From Spinacia oleracea (Eukaryota > Streptophyta > Magnoliopsida > Caryophyllales > Amaranthaceae): a stretch of 64,000 bases of DNA. Where the stretch lies: positions 60,674,719 to 60,738,718 of the forward strand of contig NC_079487.1 in the NCBI RefSeq assembly GCF_020520425.1, read 5' to 3'. A program made the translations under genes and the position numbers. Positions within the stretch are counted from its first letter, which is position 1. The number at the start of each line of letters is the position of its first letter. This document shows positions 1-9,871 of this stretch, in pieces. Under the pieces are notes generated by a model. The model did no database searches. It saw only the letters and a list, made by a program, of their open reading frames with translations, and was not told the origin of the DNA.

Positions 1-1004
1 TGCTTTTTGATTTCGATTTTAGATGCCCGTGTCATATGTCTGAGTAGGGTGAGCCTTGGTTAAGTGCCAAGTCCTATTGACAATGTCTGACTTTTTTTCA
101 AAGGGGATTCACAAGCATTTGAATTACCATGAACGGGTGCCCTGAGCTCGAAGGAACGATGGGGCGACGCCGTAGAATAATCCTCTTTATTGCAAGCTTA
201 CTGCCTTTACTACTTGTTGGCGATTATGACTGTGTCTAGGGGTGAAAGAAGGTCTTTAAGCGAACGACTATGTCTAGTGGTGAAAGAAGGTCTTTAAGTG
301 AGTTAGTTCGCTTTAGGGAGGGTCAAGTCGAGTACTTTAGAGATCATGGACGCTTGCGCTAGCCCCCATTCAATTGAGGCAAAGCGATCTTTTGAGTCTT
401 GGCTAAGTGCCTAGGAGTGTGAGTGCTCCTTCTGGCAAGGGTACGTGCCCTTATTATTTTTTCGATGTGCGCTCGTTTTGGCATCTTGATGAATTGGATT
501 CTTCCTTTGACTTAAATTTTTCTTTCGACTTGGATTGCAAGTAATTAAATTTCAATAAGGGACTCTATTTTTTATTCTTTTTATTCTATAGGCTTTAATA
601 TTTTTGCAAATTGGTTGGACCGAATCATGGATTGCCTACGTATCCGCCTTAAATAGATTTAATTTGGAATCAGGTCTTGCGTAGTTCTTAGCCTAGAAAA
701 TGGTTTCTTAGAATGCTGATTTTAAACAAGTACGTTCGAGTGGAATCGTAATGTTTGAAATAGGGTGAAATAAGTGAAGTTTATTATTATTTTAATTTGC
801 CGCTTTGCCGTAAGCCAAAATTTTGTTTTATTTTTTAAGTCCATGTATTTGCACAAAAATCTTTTTATGTGTTTTTTGGTATGTGTTTTTTGGTACGTAT
901 ATTTGAATACGTGTTGTACCCCTCCAAGTGTTCGTTATTGTTCCGTGTATGTGCGGATAAAATGACGAGCACTTCTGGACAAATTTTTAGCAAGCAGAGA
1001 GATT

Positions 1005-1073
1005 CAGCGCCCAGGCTGGGGCGCTAAAGATTTCGGCGCCCAGCTCTGGGCGCTGAAAATGATTTCTGGGCGG
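1005..1073. repeat. GCGCCCAG hairpin motifs, copy 1
   Basis: Repeats of the form GGCGCCCAGCTCTGGGCGCT that fold on themselves, spaced about 30 bases apart in AT-rich DNA. Similar clusters lie at 3311-3378 and inside the LTR at 5102-5197. Confidence 0.75.
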
Positions 1074-1270
1074 ATCTTTTTTGGTGCGCTAAATGCTTCT
1101 TTTTCTTTCCACACTAACTTTAGAGGCGCTTTGCAAAGTTTCTTTTTTATTATTTTTTTTGTACTTTTCATTTATTTTCTTTTTTTCTCTTTTTTTTTTA
1201 TTCGTGACTCAAGACGGTTTGAAAGATGGATTGAATGAGATAGGATAATTTGTATAAGTATTAGTCAAGC

Positions 1271-1615
1271 ATGAGGATTACATCTTCTAGGACTCACAAT
1301 TTGCAGCCTCAAGCTAGTGTCATGAGTTTACATCAACCAAGGCCAATGAGTAGCATGGGGACGGCTCAAGGGTATATCAACAGGATGTATCCAAACAAGT
1401 TATATGGTCATTATGCTAATGGTGGTGTAAGAGCAGGTTTGGGCTTTGGAAATAATGGGTATGACGCACGTGTCAATGGCCGTACGTGGTTTGCAGTTGA
1501 TAACAAGCTCAAGAACAAGAGTCGAGCTAATGGTTTCTTGGGTTATGGCAATGAGAACATGGATGGGTTAAATGAGCTGAACAGGGGCCCCAGAGCGAAG
1601 GCGTCTAAGAACATA
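1271..1615 (+). pseudogene. Captured fragment of a YTH-domain (ECT-type m6A reader) gene
   Basis: About 115 codons are open and match the region just upstream of the YTH domain in plant ECT proteins (evolutionarily conserved C-terminal region, N6-methyladenosine readers). Recognisable blocks are YINRMYPNKLYGHYANG, a GLGFGNNGYDAR block, WFAVDNKLK and the hallmark GYGNENMDGLNELNRGPRAK. The similarity stops at about 1615, where the true gene would run into the YTH fold, so the RNA-binding domain is absent and the fragment cannot read m6A. It lies on the plus strand, antisense to the minus-strand Gypsy element around it. No stop codon interrupts the conserved part, so capture may be fairly recent or the frame may have drifted little. 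The assignment rests on remembered family motifs; confidence in the family is high, in any function low. Confidence 0.8.
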
Positions 1616-1932
1616 AGGATTGGAAAGGGTAGACCTTGTAGAATTTTATGTAGTTTTTGTGGCATGATTTGGATTGGTTGACTCAATTCTTTTCCTTCGT
1701 TTACTTGGATAAATGTTGCACTTTGGGAGGTACGAGATAAGTATTCCATGGCTCGCTCTTTTCGCTCTCCCTTTTCTTTTTCTTTTTAAGTATTTCATGG
1801 CTTGCTCTTTTCGCTCTCCCTTTTCTCTTCCTATTTTTTCTTTTTGCTTGGGATTTCTCCCCAACATAATTTTTTTTATTTGGGCTAAAAGGTAGATGGT
1901 TGTGGTCTTTGAGTGAGTGAGCCTCGTTTGGT

Positions 1933-2013
1933 AGGCCTATAGTGGACCTTTAACTTTAGTGGGCCTAGGGTGGACCTTTAATTTTAGTTGGCCTAGGGTG
2001 GACCTTTAAATTG
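1933..2013. repeat. Three-copy tandem repeat of about 27 bp
   Basis: The unit GGCCTAGGGTGGACCTTTAA plus a T-rich tail is repeated three times with small differences. Confidence 0.7.
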
Positions 2014-3310
2014 TCTTAATTTGCAAGCGTATTTAGTCGTTCCTTAAAATGTGCAAATAGCGTAGATTCAAAATGTTATTTTTACCTTATTGAAATTTAA
2101 CGAAAGAATTACATCGAAAATAATTTTTTTTTTGCTTTTTTTCAGATTCCAGTTTCCGGGATTTTATTGAAAGTTGTGATTTAGACTCGAACTTTCATTA
2201 ATTTTTCTGATTATAACCCGTGTAGGAATATAAGGAGGTGGCCTAGACTCAAAATAATGACGTGGCGTAAGCCTATAATACTTGACCAAGCAACTCTCAG
2301 ACTTAGGCTAATTGGACCATAACTTTCGTTGGTTGACACTTTAGATTTTAACCCTTGGGTGTTCATTTGTCATGCGCCATTTTGCTTAATGTTGGCAAGG
2401 TAGTTAGTTGGGGAGATCGAATTTTTATTCTTGCAAGACTAGAATCATTAGTGCGGCTTCCCTCTTAGTGTGTATTGCTTTTCCCCAATGGTAGCCTTAT
2501 GGTATGCCGATTTGGGTATTTTCATGGTTGGTCATGTTGCATTCATGGAAAATCTTTTAGGTAGTACTTAGTAGTATTTCAAGGAGCGAGTGACTCGTGA
2601 GGACTATGATAGTCGTTACCCAATGTGATTATAAGCCTTGAGGCCATTAATTTTTTCTTTGCCAATGGTATTGACACCTTGGGTTCACTTTGGGGGTTGT
2701 GCGACTATGGGGGAATGATTTTCAGAATGTGACCGTTTCCATTTTGCAAATACTATAATATATTCTTTTTATTGGTGAGAGAGAGTATTGAGGCCGTAGA
2801 CTCTTAGAAAGGGATGACAATTACATATGGGTGCTTATTGATTTAAATGTTAGGAAGGGAGACTCAATATGTTTTAACCTTTTTATTTGCAGGACGACAC
2901 CAAGCATTAGGACCGATTCTATGGATAAGACAACTAAGACTTAGGATTTAGATTGTACTTTGGCATAGCCTAGTCTAGACTCGGATTTATTTTTTATTCG
3001 AACATTATTTTCCCTTGAAAACTTCGTTTGAACATTATTTTTTGAGTACTTTGCCCATGTGACATTCAAGGTTATTTCAATTAGCGTGCTCGGTTTTGGA
3101 GCCAAACATTGTCGTCATAGGAGGCCTAACAACGACACAAAGAGTTATTTATTTTTTTATTTTTTAGTCTCTTTTAGAATCGAGTGCCTTATCATACGCC
3201 CTTGCAGCAATTTTTACGAAAGTTTTTTTTTTTTTTGCTACGTATATATTTTTTTTTTTACGTGGGCACCGAGGCTGCTGCGCCTGACCAAAAGGCCAGG
3301 CAGCAACTTA

Positions 3311-3378
3311 AGCGCCCAGCGTAGGGCGTGAGAAATTCTAGCGCCCAGCCAGGGGCGTTGAAAATGCGTCCCTGGCTG
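3311..3378. repeat. GCGCCCAG hairpin motifs, copy 2
   Basis: AGCGCCCAGCGTAGGGCGTG followed by a second GCGCCCAGCC..GGGGCGTTGAAAA unit. Same family as 1005-1073 and 5102-5197. Confidence 0.7.
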
Positions 3379-4144
3379 GTTCTCGTTCTCTGTTTGCGTA
3401 TACTTTTGTTTTTGCGACTTTAATTTTGCGTGATTTCCTTATAACGTCCTTTACGCGTTGTGCAGCGTTCGTGGGATTCGTTACAGGCCATCCCGAGCGT
3501 CGCTTGTTTTTGTGGCGATCGTTCGGGCTTGCGGAACACGTATTTTGGTATAACTCTTTGGCCAATTGGTTTATGAATGTTTGGGCAATTTTTTAAGGTC
3601 GTTGGTTTTCTAACATTGTTTGTCACACACAATCACATATTTCGCTACACATAACTAACATTACATCATGAGGCAATAATAATATGTCATGTAGTTTATG
3701 ATAGGCTTCTATGGGTAGTTTTTTGTGCCTGGCTTGGTACCGCTTCTATCGCAGATCCAACACATGCCCTGGTCGAGGTAGTGCCTTCAACAGACGAATT
3801 TCGCCCAAGAGGCCAATCACGATGTAAGCCAAGGGGGCATGCACCAATGAGAGGGACCTAGTGGGCGAGCGATTGGGTTTGGGACGGGTGTACTACTAGC
3901 GAAAGTGCCGAGTGGACAACATTCGAAGCGTATGCACCCCCCGATTGGCGATGGGTATCCTTAGTTCCAACTCCCGAGATGAAACATCCAAGGGAGCCAA
4001 GATTCGTTTTGTGGTTCTGTCCGTTCACATTAATATGCTGATTTTCAGGTCGTCCCAACTTGATGGGGAAATAAACGCGGGGTAGGATCGTTTCACCCTT
4101 CGGCTATTTTGATTACCTACAAGCACGAGTATTTCCTTCACTAT

Positions 4145-4162
4145 CCTCAGTGGAGTCGCCAC
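4145..4162 (-). promoter_or_regulatory. Primer-binding site of the minus-strand Gypsy element
   Basis: On the minus strand GTGGCGACTCCACTGAGG follows the LTR end (..CTCACA) directly. TGGCGACTCC is a common start of tRNA-primed sites in plant Gypsy elements. It fixes the orientation and the LTR edge. Confidence 0.65.
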
Positions 4163-5010
4163 TGTGAGGGGGTCGAAAAAGCACGAGGCTAATGCGTGAC
4201 CTTGTCCCTCGTGGGTGTGACGTTTCTTTTTGTCAAATCAAGTGTAATTGGATTTCCTGTGAGTTTACACCCAATTGACTAGTAATATAGGAGTCGCCAT
4301 TCAGTTTTTAACGACAATGAGAAAAACTGACAAAACCCGGTTATCGTGACATAAAGGGAGTGCAATTATGTTTGACCACGACGGCCGTAGGTTCCCTTGT
4401 GATCCTTGGTGTGGGGATCTCTCAACATACACCCGCAAGGTAGAGATTGAGGGTTCGGGGGACTGTAACTACCGAGAGGAGTACTCGCTCTTCGATAACT
4501 CCAGAGGCAGGATATCCTTACTAGCTCAGCATAAATAATTGAAGGGACATGCGTTAACTATTAAACTAATCTGAGTTGATTTTAACAATATGCAACATAT
4601 AGTACTAGATCGAACGCGATTATCTGATTTAGATTGTTTTAAGGGACCTAGCATGATAATCCAATTTCCCAACATATTATATTTATTAGGTGTGATAGAA
4701 CAATCAGATTTAATTAGTTTAACAGTTCATAAAAGGGCGAGGAAAGAAATTAAACCATGGAAAAGGGACACATTACGACGCACCCTTGAGAGGTGCGTCA
4801 CGGTTCTCAGAAAACTAACCACTTTGACTTTGCTATTTCTCCTTTTATTTAACGATTCTCAAATTATAGGACAGGATACGTTCTGTTCGATGTTTGGATC
4901 GATTGCGACAGAACGCGTGATCAGTTTTGCAGCGTGAGGCTTAGGCTTAGGGGTTTAGAGTCAATACTCAGAATAATAATTGTGTTGTTGTTTTTTCACG
5001 TCGAACTTGG

Positions 5011-5023
5011 GCTATATTTATAG
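5011..5023 (-). promoter_or_regulatory. Probable TATA box of the Gypsy LTR
   Basis: The minus strand reads CTATAAATATAGC in the middle of the LTR, a good plant TATA consensus, so transcription would start roughly 30 bases lower and run toward the primer-binding site. Confidence 0.5.
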
Positions 5024-5101
5024 AAAAGAGTTCGTGGAAAGATAGAATTGTAGAACTCTAATCCACGAGGAATTAGGAAAGAACACGTCCCAGGTATTTG
5101 C

Positions 5102-5197
5102 AACGCCCAGGGCTGGGCGTCAAAGATTTCGGCGCCCAGCTCTGGGCGTTGAAAATAGGATCCAGGTAATTTCAGCGCCCAGGGGTGGGCGTTGAAA
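5102..5197. repeat. GCGCCCAG hairpin motifs, copy 3 (in LTR)
   Basis: Three spaced units of (G)GCGCCCAG(n)TGGGCGTTGAAA. On the minus strand they lie about 80-190 bases upstream of the TATA box, that is in the U3 promoter region. Confidence 0.75.
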
Positions 5198-5350
5198 TTG
5201 ATGTTTGAGCCGTTTCTTTGTCAGATTCGGACTCTTAGTATCCAGAGTGTATGAGACTTAATCGAGTCTTTTAGTGCGTATTAATTTTATGACGGAATGC
5301 GTCTGGGCCCCTTACGAACTCTATGCTCGTTAGGATTTCAATCACTAGTG

Positions 5351-5712
5351 GAAAAAGGGTCATTTGCATCGCACATTTAAGTGCATTTGCGTCGCACATT
5401 GTGCGTGGCAAAAGCTCTCGACGCAAATGACTAAAAGTCATTTGCGTCGCACATTTGTGCGACGCAAATGACCCTTATTTGCGTCGCACATTAAGCAAAT
5501 GTGCGAGGCAAATGACTTTTCAGGCACCATGTTGAAAAGTCATTTGCCACGCACATTAGCTTAATGTGCGTTGCAAATGACTTTTCAGGCGCCAAAAAAT
5601 AAGTCATTTGCCACGCACAATAGCTTAATGTGCGACGCAAATGACAATTTGAGCACCAAAAAAGTAAGTCATTTGCCTCGCACAATAGCTTAATGTGCGA
5701 CGCAAATGACTT
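5351..5712. repeat. Left subterminal repeats of the CACTA element
   Basis: Roughly ten copies in both orientations of CATTTGCGTCGCACA and variants (GCGTGGCAAATG, GCGAGGCAAATG), many paired as TGCG(n)TAAGCTA(n)CGCA hairpins. Tandem period is about 60 bases in the inner part. Confidence 0.85.
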
Positions 5713-5730
5713 TGAAATTTGTAAAAAAAA

Positions 5731-5743
5731 ATAGGTTCCATTT

Positions 5744-5839
<96 letters not shown>

Positions 5840-5852
5840 AAATGAAACCTAT
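5731..5852. repeat. TA microsatellite flanked by an inverted repeat
   Basis: About 44 TA units (5747-5835) sit exactly between the arms ATAGGTTCCATTTTAC and GTAAAATGAAACCTAT, so the whole 122-bp block can fold into one cruciform. Confidence 0.9.
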
Positions 5853-6058
5853 TAAATAGAACCACATCAAATCAATAAGACTAAATACATAAAGGCAGTA
5901 CCTTCATAAATCTTACAATACAAAAGCTTGAAATATCTACAACAATGTATTCCATCTAACGGTTTCTCTTGACACCCAACTAAAAAAAAAAAATAGTTGC
6001 TGCCCAGAATCTTCTAGTGTTTCCCTTGCTTCTAATATTAGTTGGGGGGTCTGCTTAC

Positions 6059-6314
6059 GTATAACAAAGATTGTTCGTTAGAGATTGTATCTCATCAGCT
6101 GAGAATTTGTTATCGTCCCAGAGAACATGGTAATGAGCTGGTCTGCTGGTTCCCTGAAGAAAACGGTTGTGCTATTTGTTATTTGTAAAGAAAACATGTA
6201 AGCTATCTATAACTCTATTAAAACTCGCTGAAAAACTCACCTGAATACCAGCATGACTGCATAGAAAGAAATCAAAATCGGTTGGGTGACATATTTTAGT
6301 ATCTACCACTGTGC
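6059..6314 (-). pseudogene. Captured Argonaute PIWI-domain fragment (two exons)
   Basis: On the minus strand two spliced pieces match the end of the PIWI (RNase H-like slicer) domain of plant Argonautes. The first exon (6314-6241) reads [20 protein letters not shown] and then HAGIQ; the second (6153-6059) reads [20 protein letters not shown] followed by [12 protein letters not shown]. Acceptor AG and donor GT are intact at each border (GTGAG after the first, GTAAGC after the second), and the join falls where AGO genes have it. The catalytic residues and the rest of the protein are missing, so this is not a working Argonaute. The stretch lacks stop codons. It lies downstream, on the same strand, of the captured sugar-transporter exons, so a chimeric transcript is conceivable. 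Confidence 0.9.
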
Positions 6315-6449
6315 CTGCAATGTCATGAATTCAATGTTATCAAACATCATCAGAAAAAGGCACCTAATTACATTAAAAAAAATTATGAATCTGCTAAAAC
6401 GTAACATATGACAGTCAATTCGACAACTCTGATGAATGGAAAGATTTAC

Positions 6450-6974
6450 CGTGTAGGAAATAATACCAACACCAAAACCTTCCAGCAGTCGCCCCATGTA
6501 CAGAAATGAGATATCCTATAGATGGTTCAACAATACAGAAATGATACGACCAGCCAACCAATCAATAATATTTGGGATTGAAGATAAACAAATAGCACAA
6601 TGCTCGTTTATATAGCTCACTTACTCTCGAAAATGATACGACCAACCATCCAATGATATTTGGGATTGAAGCAATCATCAGTGACTGCAATTAATTAAAA
6701 AAAACAGGAAATCATAATTAAAAAAAAAAATACAGTACAACAGACATTGTTATGACTTATGAACATCTGTTAATGTTCATATCAAGTAGGACCCTTTTTA
6801 AGAGACAACCATGGGTGACAATGACACAAATTCTATATGTTAAAAACCATCAATAAATTGCAGGAAAGGGATAAAATTTCATACCCCTTTGCGCCCAATG
6901 TATTCAGAAATCTGACCACTAGCAATTGCACCAACCATTGCTCCCACATTAGCCAATGATCCAAACAAGGAGAA
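6450..6974 (-). pseudogene. Captured ERD6-like sugar transporter fragment (three exon pieces)
   Basis: Minus-strand exons match the second to fourth membrane segments of ERD6-like (major facilitator, vacuolar monosaccharide) transporters. 6974-6885 reads [20 protein letters not shown], then [10 protein letters not shown] with the conserved GRK loop. 6684-6625 reads SLMIASIPNIIGWLVVSFSR. About 6510-6450 reads [18 protein letters not shown]. Splice borders (AG before, GTATGA, GTAAGT and GTAAAT after) look intact. Between the second and third pieces the SIPNII segment appears again in degraded form (about 6515-6590), a small internal duplication. The N-terminal region, the later helices and most of the transport path are missing. 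Confidence 0.9.
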
Positions 6975-7756
6975 CTGCCACCTCCATCAATACAATCACA
7001 AGTTAAATGGAAAAACAATCAATCATCTGATATATGTTGTTGGGAATTTTACATAAACGCAAGTCAAAATCTAATGATCATCAAGTTACATGGGTGCTGA
7101 AGTATAAAGCAGCAAGACAAACTGCAATTCAGCAAGACAAAGTGCTTGTATGGAAATTTCCATATAAAGCAAGCAAATCATTCCAACTAAGCAACTACAA
7201 TCATCAGGATATACATGCCATGGCAGACGATTATTAAAGAAATAACATAAATTGGATGTCTGGTATCTCATATCTCATAAGGTTGGACCTCAGCTCAAAA
7301 TAACCCCTAGAAAAATCAATTTTTCCACAGAAACAGGAACACCAATCAAACTTCCACCATGTTTACATAAATCAAGCTATTTAGTCTTAAGAACGAAAAT
7401 GGAGACACAATCGTCAACCATTCATCATAAATCCAGTTCAATTTCCACTCAAAGTCAAGTTCAATCACAATAAAACAGAATCAAGAACATTAATCAAAAA
7501 GTAAAATGAGAAAACTCAATAGAATTCAATCGAAAATCCAAAATTACATAAACTGAAGTTCAAAACCCTAACTAAATGAAGAATGAAGGAGACAGATGGA
7601 AGCATTACAAAATTCTCACCTCCGACTAACAGTCCCGCCTCCTTCCTCCACCTCGCCGCCGTCAATTTAGTTTCTCCAGAAACCTCCGCCGTCAAGCTTC
7701 CCTTTCCAAGGATTTCGAAATAGATGCTTCGATTGCGACAGTAGCAAGGGTGCGAC

Positions 7757-7870
7757 GCCGGCGGTTTCAATGACGCTTCCACCTCCGACACCCTCCTCCA
7801 CCTCTTCTACGACCCCGATTCTCCCTCTTCCGTTGTCGAAACCTATCATAAAGAATTGAAGAATCAAAAA
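7757..7870 (+). other. Coding-like stretch of unknown origin inside the Pack-CACTA
   Basis: On the plus strand about 38 codons without a stop read GGFNDASTSDTLLHLFYDPD, then SPSSVVETYHKELKNQ. Codon use and composition look like a real protein, unlike the flanks. I do not recognise the family; it may be a third captured gene piece in the opposite orientation to the other two. Confidence 0.3.
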
Positions 7871-8160
7871 CTTAAACAAAAGTGAAAGTTCTAAAACCTA
7901 AAAGAATTGAAGAAAGGAGGAAAGAGATGGAAGACTTACCTCATTTACAAACCGAATTTTTTTGCAAGAACCTTGCCGGAGGAAAATTTGAGCGGCGAGG
8001 TTGAGGAGAGAGAGGCAGAAACTGGATCGGGTTTGAGGAGAGAGGAAGAAGCAGGGAGTTTAGGAGAGAGAGAGTGTTTGAGGAGAGAGGTAGAATTAGG
8101 AGAGAGTGTGTTTGAGGAGAGAGGTAGAAACCCATTGACACGTCCGAATTTTTTTTACCT

Positions 8161-8257
8161 CATTTGCGTCGCAGAATTACTAATCTGCGACGCAGATGAC
8201 TCTAAGATCATCTTAGAGTCATCTGCGTCGCAGATTAGTAATTCTGCGACGCAAATG
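8161..8257. repeat. Near-perfect 97-bp palindrome, right subterminal region of the CACTA
   Basis: CATTTGCGTCGCAGAATTAC and the following bases are mirrored by the complement ending CTGCGACGCAAATG, with the centre near 8209. Confidence 0.9.
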
Positions 8258-8707
8258 ACTAATTTTAATGCTTAAAACTGTCAATTGCGTCACATGTTTA
8301 AATGTGCGAGGCAAATGTGGTGATGCAAATGATTGTTTTTCCACTAGTGAATCAATACGTGACTCTTATTTTCGAATCGTATTAGAAATAGGATTCTCTC
8401 GTAATCTCTATCTCATTTAGGATTTATGTTGGAGTGCAATACCTAATTCTGACAGGTTTCTATCTTTTATGACTTGCCACTTTTAACAACTACCCACTAC
8501 GGCAGTTACTATTTTTAGCAGGTTTCTATAAATAGCAGGTTTCTATAAATAGAAGGTTTCGGGTGAAATGAAAAGGGGTGATCGAGATTCGTTATTTTAT
8601 AGGAGATGCGTTGTCAAGTGGAGATTTATGCTTTCATCATCGAACCTTCCCTTTCGGAAATGGGGACAAAAGTAGGTGTCTACAATACTATCCTATGTAA
8701 ATTCAAG

Positions 8708-8912
8708 TATTGTAAGGAGATTGATAAATGAATGGGTGAATGGTACAATATATTTACAATATACCATTCAGCCATTCAACCATTCATTTATTAATCTCCT
8801 TACAATATACTGTATTGTTTCACTTCTTTTGCAAATTAGGTAAATGTTATATTGTATATTTACAATATACCATTTACCTATTCATTTATCAATCTCCTTA
8901 CAATATACTATA
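8708..8912. repeat. Fold-back repeat with a duplicated right arm
   Basis: ATTGTAAGGAGATTGATAAA with its neighbours (8708-8752) is complementary to 8758-8812, and the same arm occurs again at 8862-8912. The rest of 8685-9040 is AT-rich and shows nothing else I can name. Confidence 0.7.
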
Positions 8913-9042
8913 TTGTTTCACTCCTGAGTAACCGACTGGATACTGGAGGTAAATTTATTTTATGTTCTTTTATTTCTTGCCCTACTTTATTTTCCTCTTG
9001 GAAAGGTTATTTTGATTATGTTAGTCACTTTTTCTTGGTCAG

Positions 9043-9290
9043 TAATCACTAGGACACTAGATGCTATTAGAGATAGAATGAAGAGCAGGCAATTAGCTGC
9101 AACCAAGTGTGAATCCAGATTTTGAAAATAGGCCCTTAATGCCAATTAATGGTAATGTTACTCATAATCAAGCTCATCATGAGTTAGATGATATAACATG
9201 CTGTTGAGAACCCCGTTCATAGTGGACTTCTTCCTATGGACGAGAAAGCATTATCTGGATTTTGTAAAAAAGATGAGGCCAGTTTTGATT
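9043..9290 (+). pseudogene. Broken C-terminal fragment of a MOR1/GEM1 (XMAP215/TOG) gene
   Basis: Three consecutive blocks match the extreme C-terminus of plant MOR1, the microtubule polymerase of the XMAP215 family: TLDAIRDRMKSRQLAA, then after a frameshift NPDFENRPLMPINGNVTHNQ, then LPMDEKALSGF. The order and spacing are those of the real protein. A plausible acceptor (TTGGTCAG) precedes the first block. The frameshift near 9110-9120 and in-frame stops show that it is dead, and no TOG domains are nearby. It is not clearly inside a transposon, so it may be an old gene relic or cargo of an element whose ends have decayed. Identification is from remembered motifs. Confidence 0.65.
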
Positions 9291-9617
9291 GGAAACTTTG
9301 CTCGATTTCCATACAAGGTGTAGAGGGCCGGTTTTGTAGGCTCGCGGTTTACAGCTAGCTGTACGTATTTAGCTGAAACCAGAGTATATGAAAGAGCAAA
9401 CGAACCACATTTTATTGATTACATAAATAACATTTACAACCTCATACATTTTTGTTTCACATACCTATAGGAATTTAACCTCCCTAACATATACATGTCT
9501 GTATTTAAGGTTATGAGACTATTTTACTGAATATCTAAACCATGCAAGCATTATCCTCCATATTCATATTTATAGGTAGTAACAATGCCCCATCTACCTC
9601 CAAACAATAGTTGTAAG

Positions 9618-9868
9618 CACTACAAGAAAGTGTATCATTGCATTAAGGGAAATCACGTCGCTAAAGGCCAATAATCGTTGATTAATGACGGAATTTCTTG
9701 TCGCGAACCCGTCATAAAAGGGGGTCGTCGTTAACCCGTCGGAAAAAACATTTGCGACGGTTGCTCCCGTTTTTGTTTGGTTATTATCCCCGTCGCAAAA
9801 GACATTTGCGACGGGATTTTTGACCCGTCGTAATTAGATTGTCATTAAAGTCGCAACTTCTTGTAATG
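9618..9868. mobile_element. CACTA-type MITE, 251 bp
   Basis: Left end CACTACAAGAAA, right end (complement) CATTACAAGAAG, with AAG duplicated on both sides (9615-9617 and 9869-9871). Inside are several GCGACGG/CCGTCGCAAA motifs in both orientations, the subterminal repeats of this class. No coding capacity. Confidence 0.85.
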
Positions 9869-9871
9869 AAG

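Larger units (their letters stand above)
1..4162 (-). mobile_element. Internal region of a minus-strand Ty3/Gypsy-like LTR retrotransposon (partial)
   Basis: Read on the minus strand, this region follows the LTR at 4163-8684 and its primer-binding site, so it is the 5' internal part of an LTR element whose other end lies left of the window. I see no gag or pol reading frame in these 4.1 kb on either strand. The contents are GCGCCC-type hairpin motifs (1005-1073, 3311-3378), a small tandem repeat (1933-2013) and an antisense YTH-gene fragment (1271-1615). A very long non-coding leader between LTR and gag is typical of the Tat/Ogre branch of Gypsy elements. The Tat assignment is inference from the PBS sequence and the long leader. 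Confidence 0.6.
5343..8349. mobile_element. Pack-CACTA DNA transposon, non-autonomous, 3007 bp
   Basis: Terminal inverted repeats CACTAGTGGAAAAA at the left and TTTTTCCACTAGTG at the right are diagnostic of CACTA (En/Spm) transposons, and AAT is duplicated on both sides (5340-5342 and 8350-8352). Subterminal regions carry many direct and inverted copies of a CATTTGCGTCGCACA motif, the usual transposase-binding architecture. No transposase frame is present, so it must move in trans. The interior holds fragments of two host genes with intact splice sites, an Argonaute (6059-6314) and an ERD6-like sugar transporter (6450-6974), both on the minus strand, and a plus-strand coding-like stretch at 7757-7870. 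Confidence 0.93.
4163..8684 (-). mobile_element. 5' LTR of the minus-strand Gypsy-like element, split by a CACTA insertion
   Basis: On the minus strand the LTR begins TGTAGACACCTACTTTTG at 8684 and ends CCCCCTCACA at 4163, directly followed by the primer-binding site. Without the 3007-bp CACTA element and one copy of its 3-bp target duplication it would be about 1.5 kb. It contains a minus-strand TATA box (5011-5023) and GCGCCC hairpins just upstream of that box. The matching LTR is outside the window, so age cannot be estimated. ORFs of 60-115 codons inside it resemble nothing I know. Confidence 0.65.

Noticed and set aside
3059..4058. Frames of 66-90 codons in the Gypsy leader
   Set aside because: Low-complexity Phe/Tyr- or Arg-rich translations of T-rich or GC-rich non-coding DNA; no family match.
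5625..5870. 81-codon minus-strand frame rich in Ile/Tyr
   Set aside because: It is the translation of the TA microsatellite. The similar frame at 50282-50521 has the same cause.
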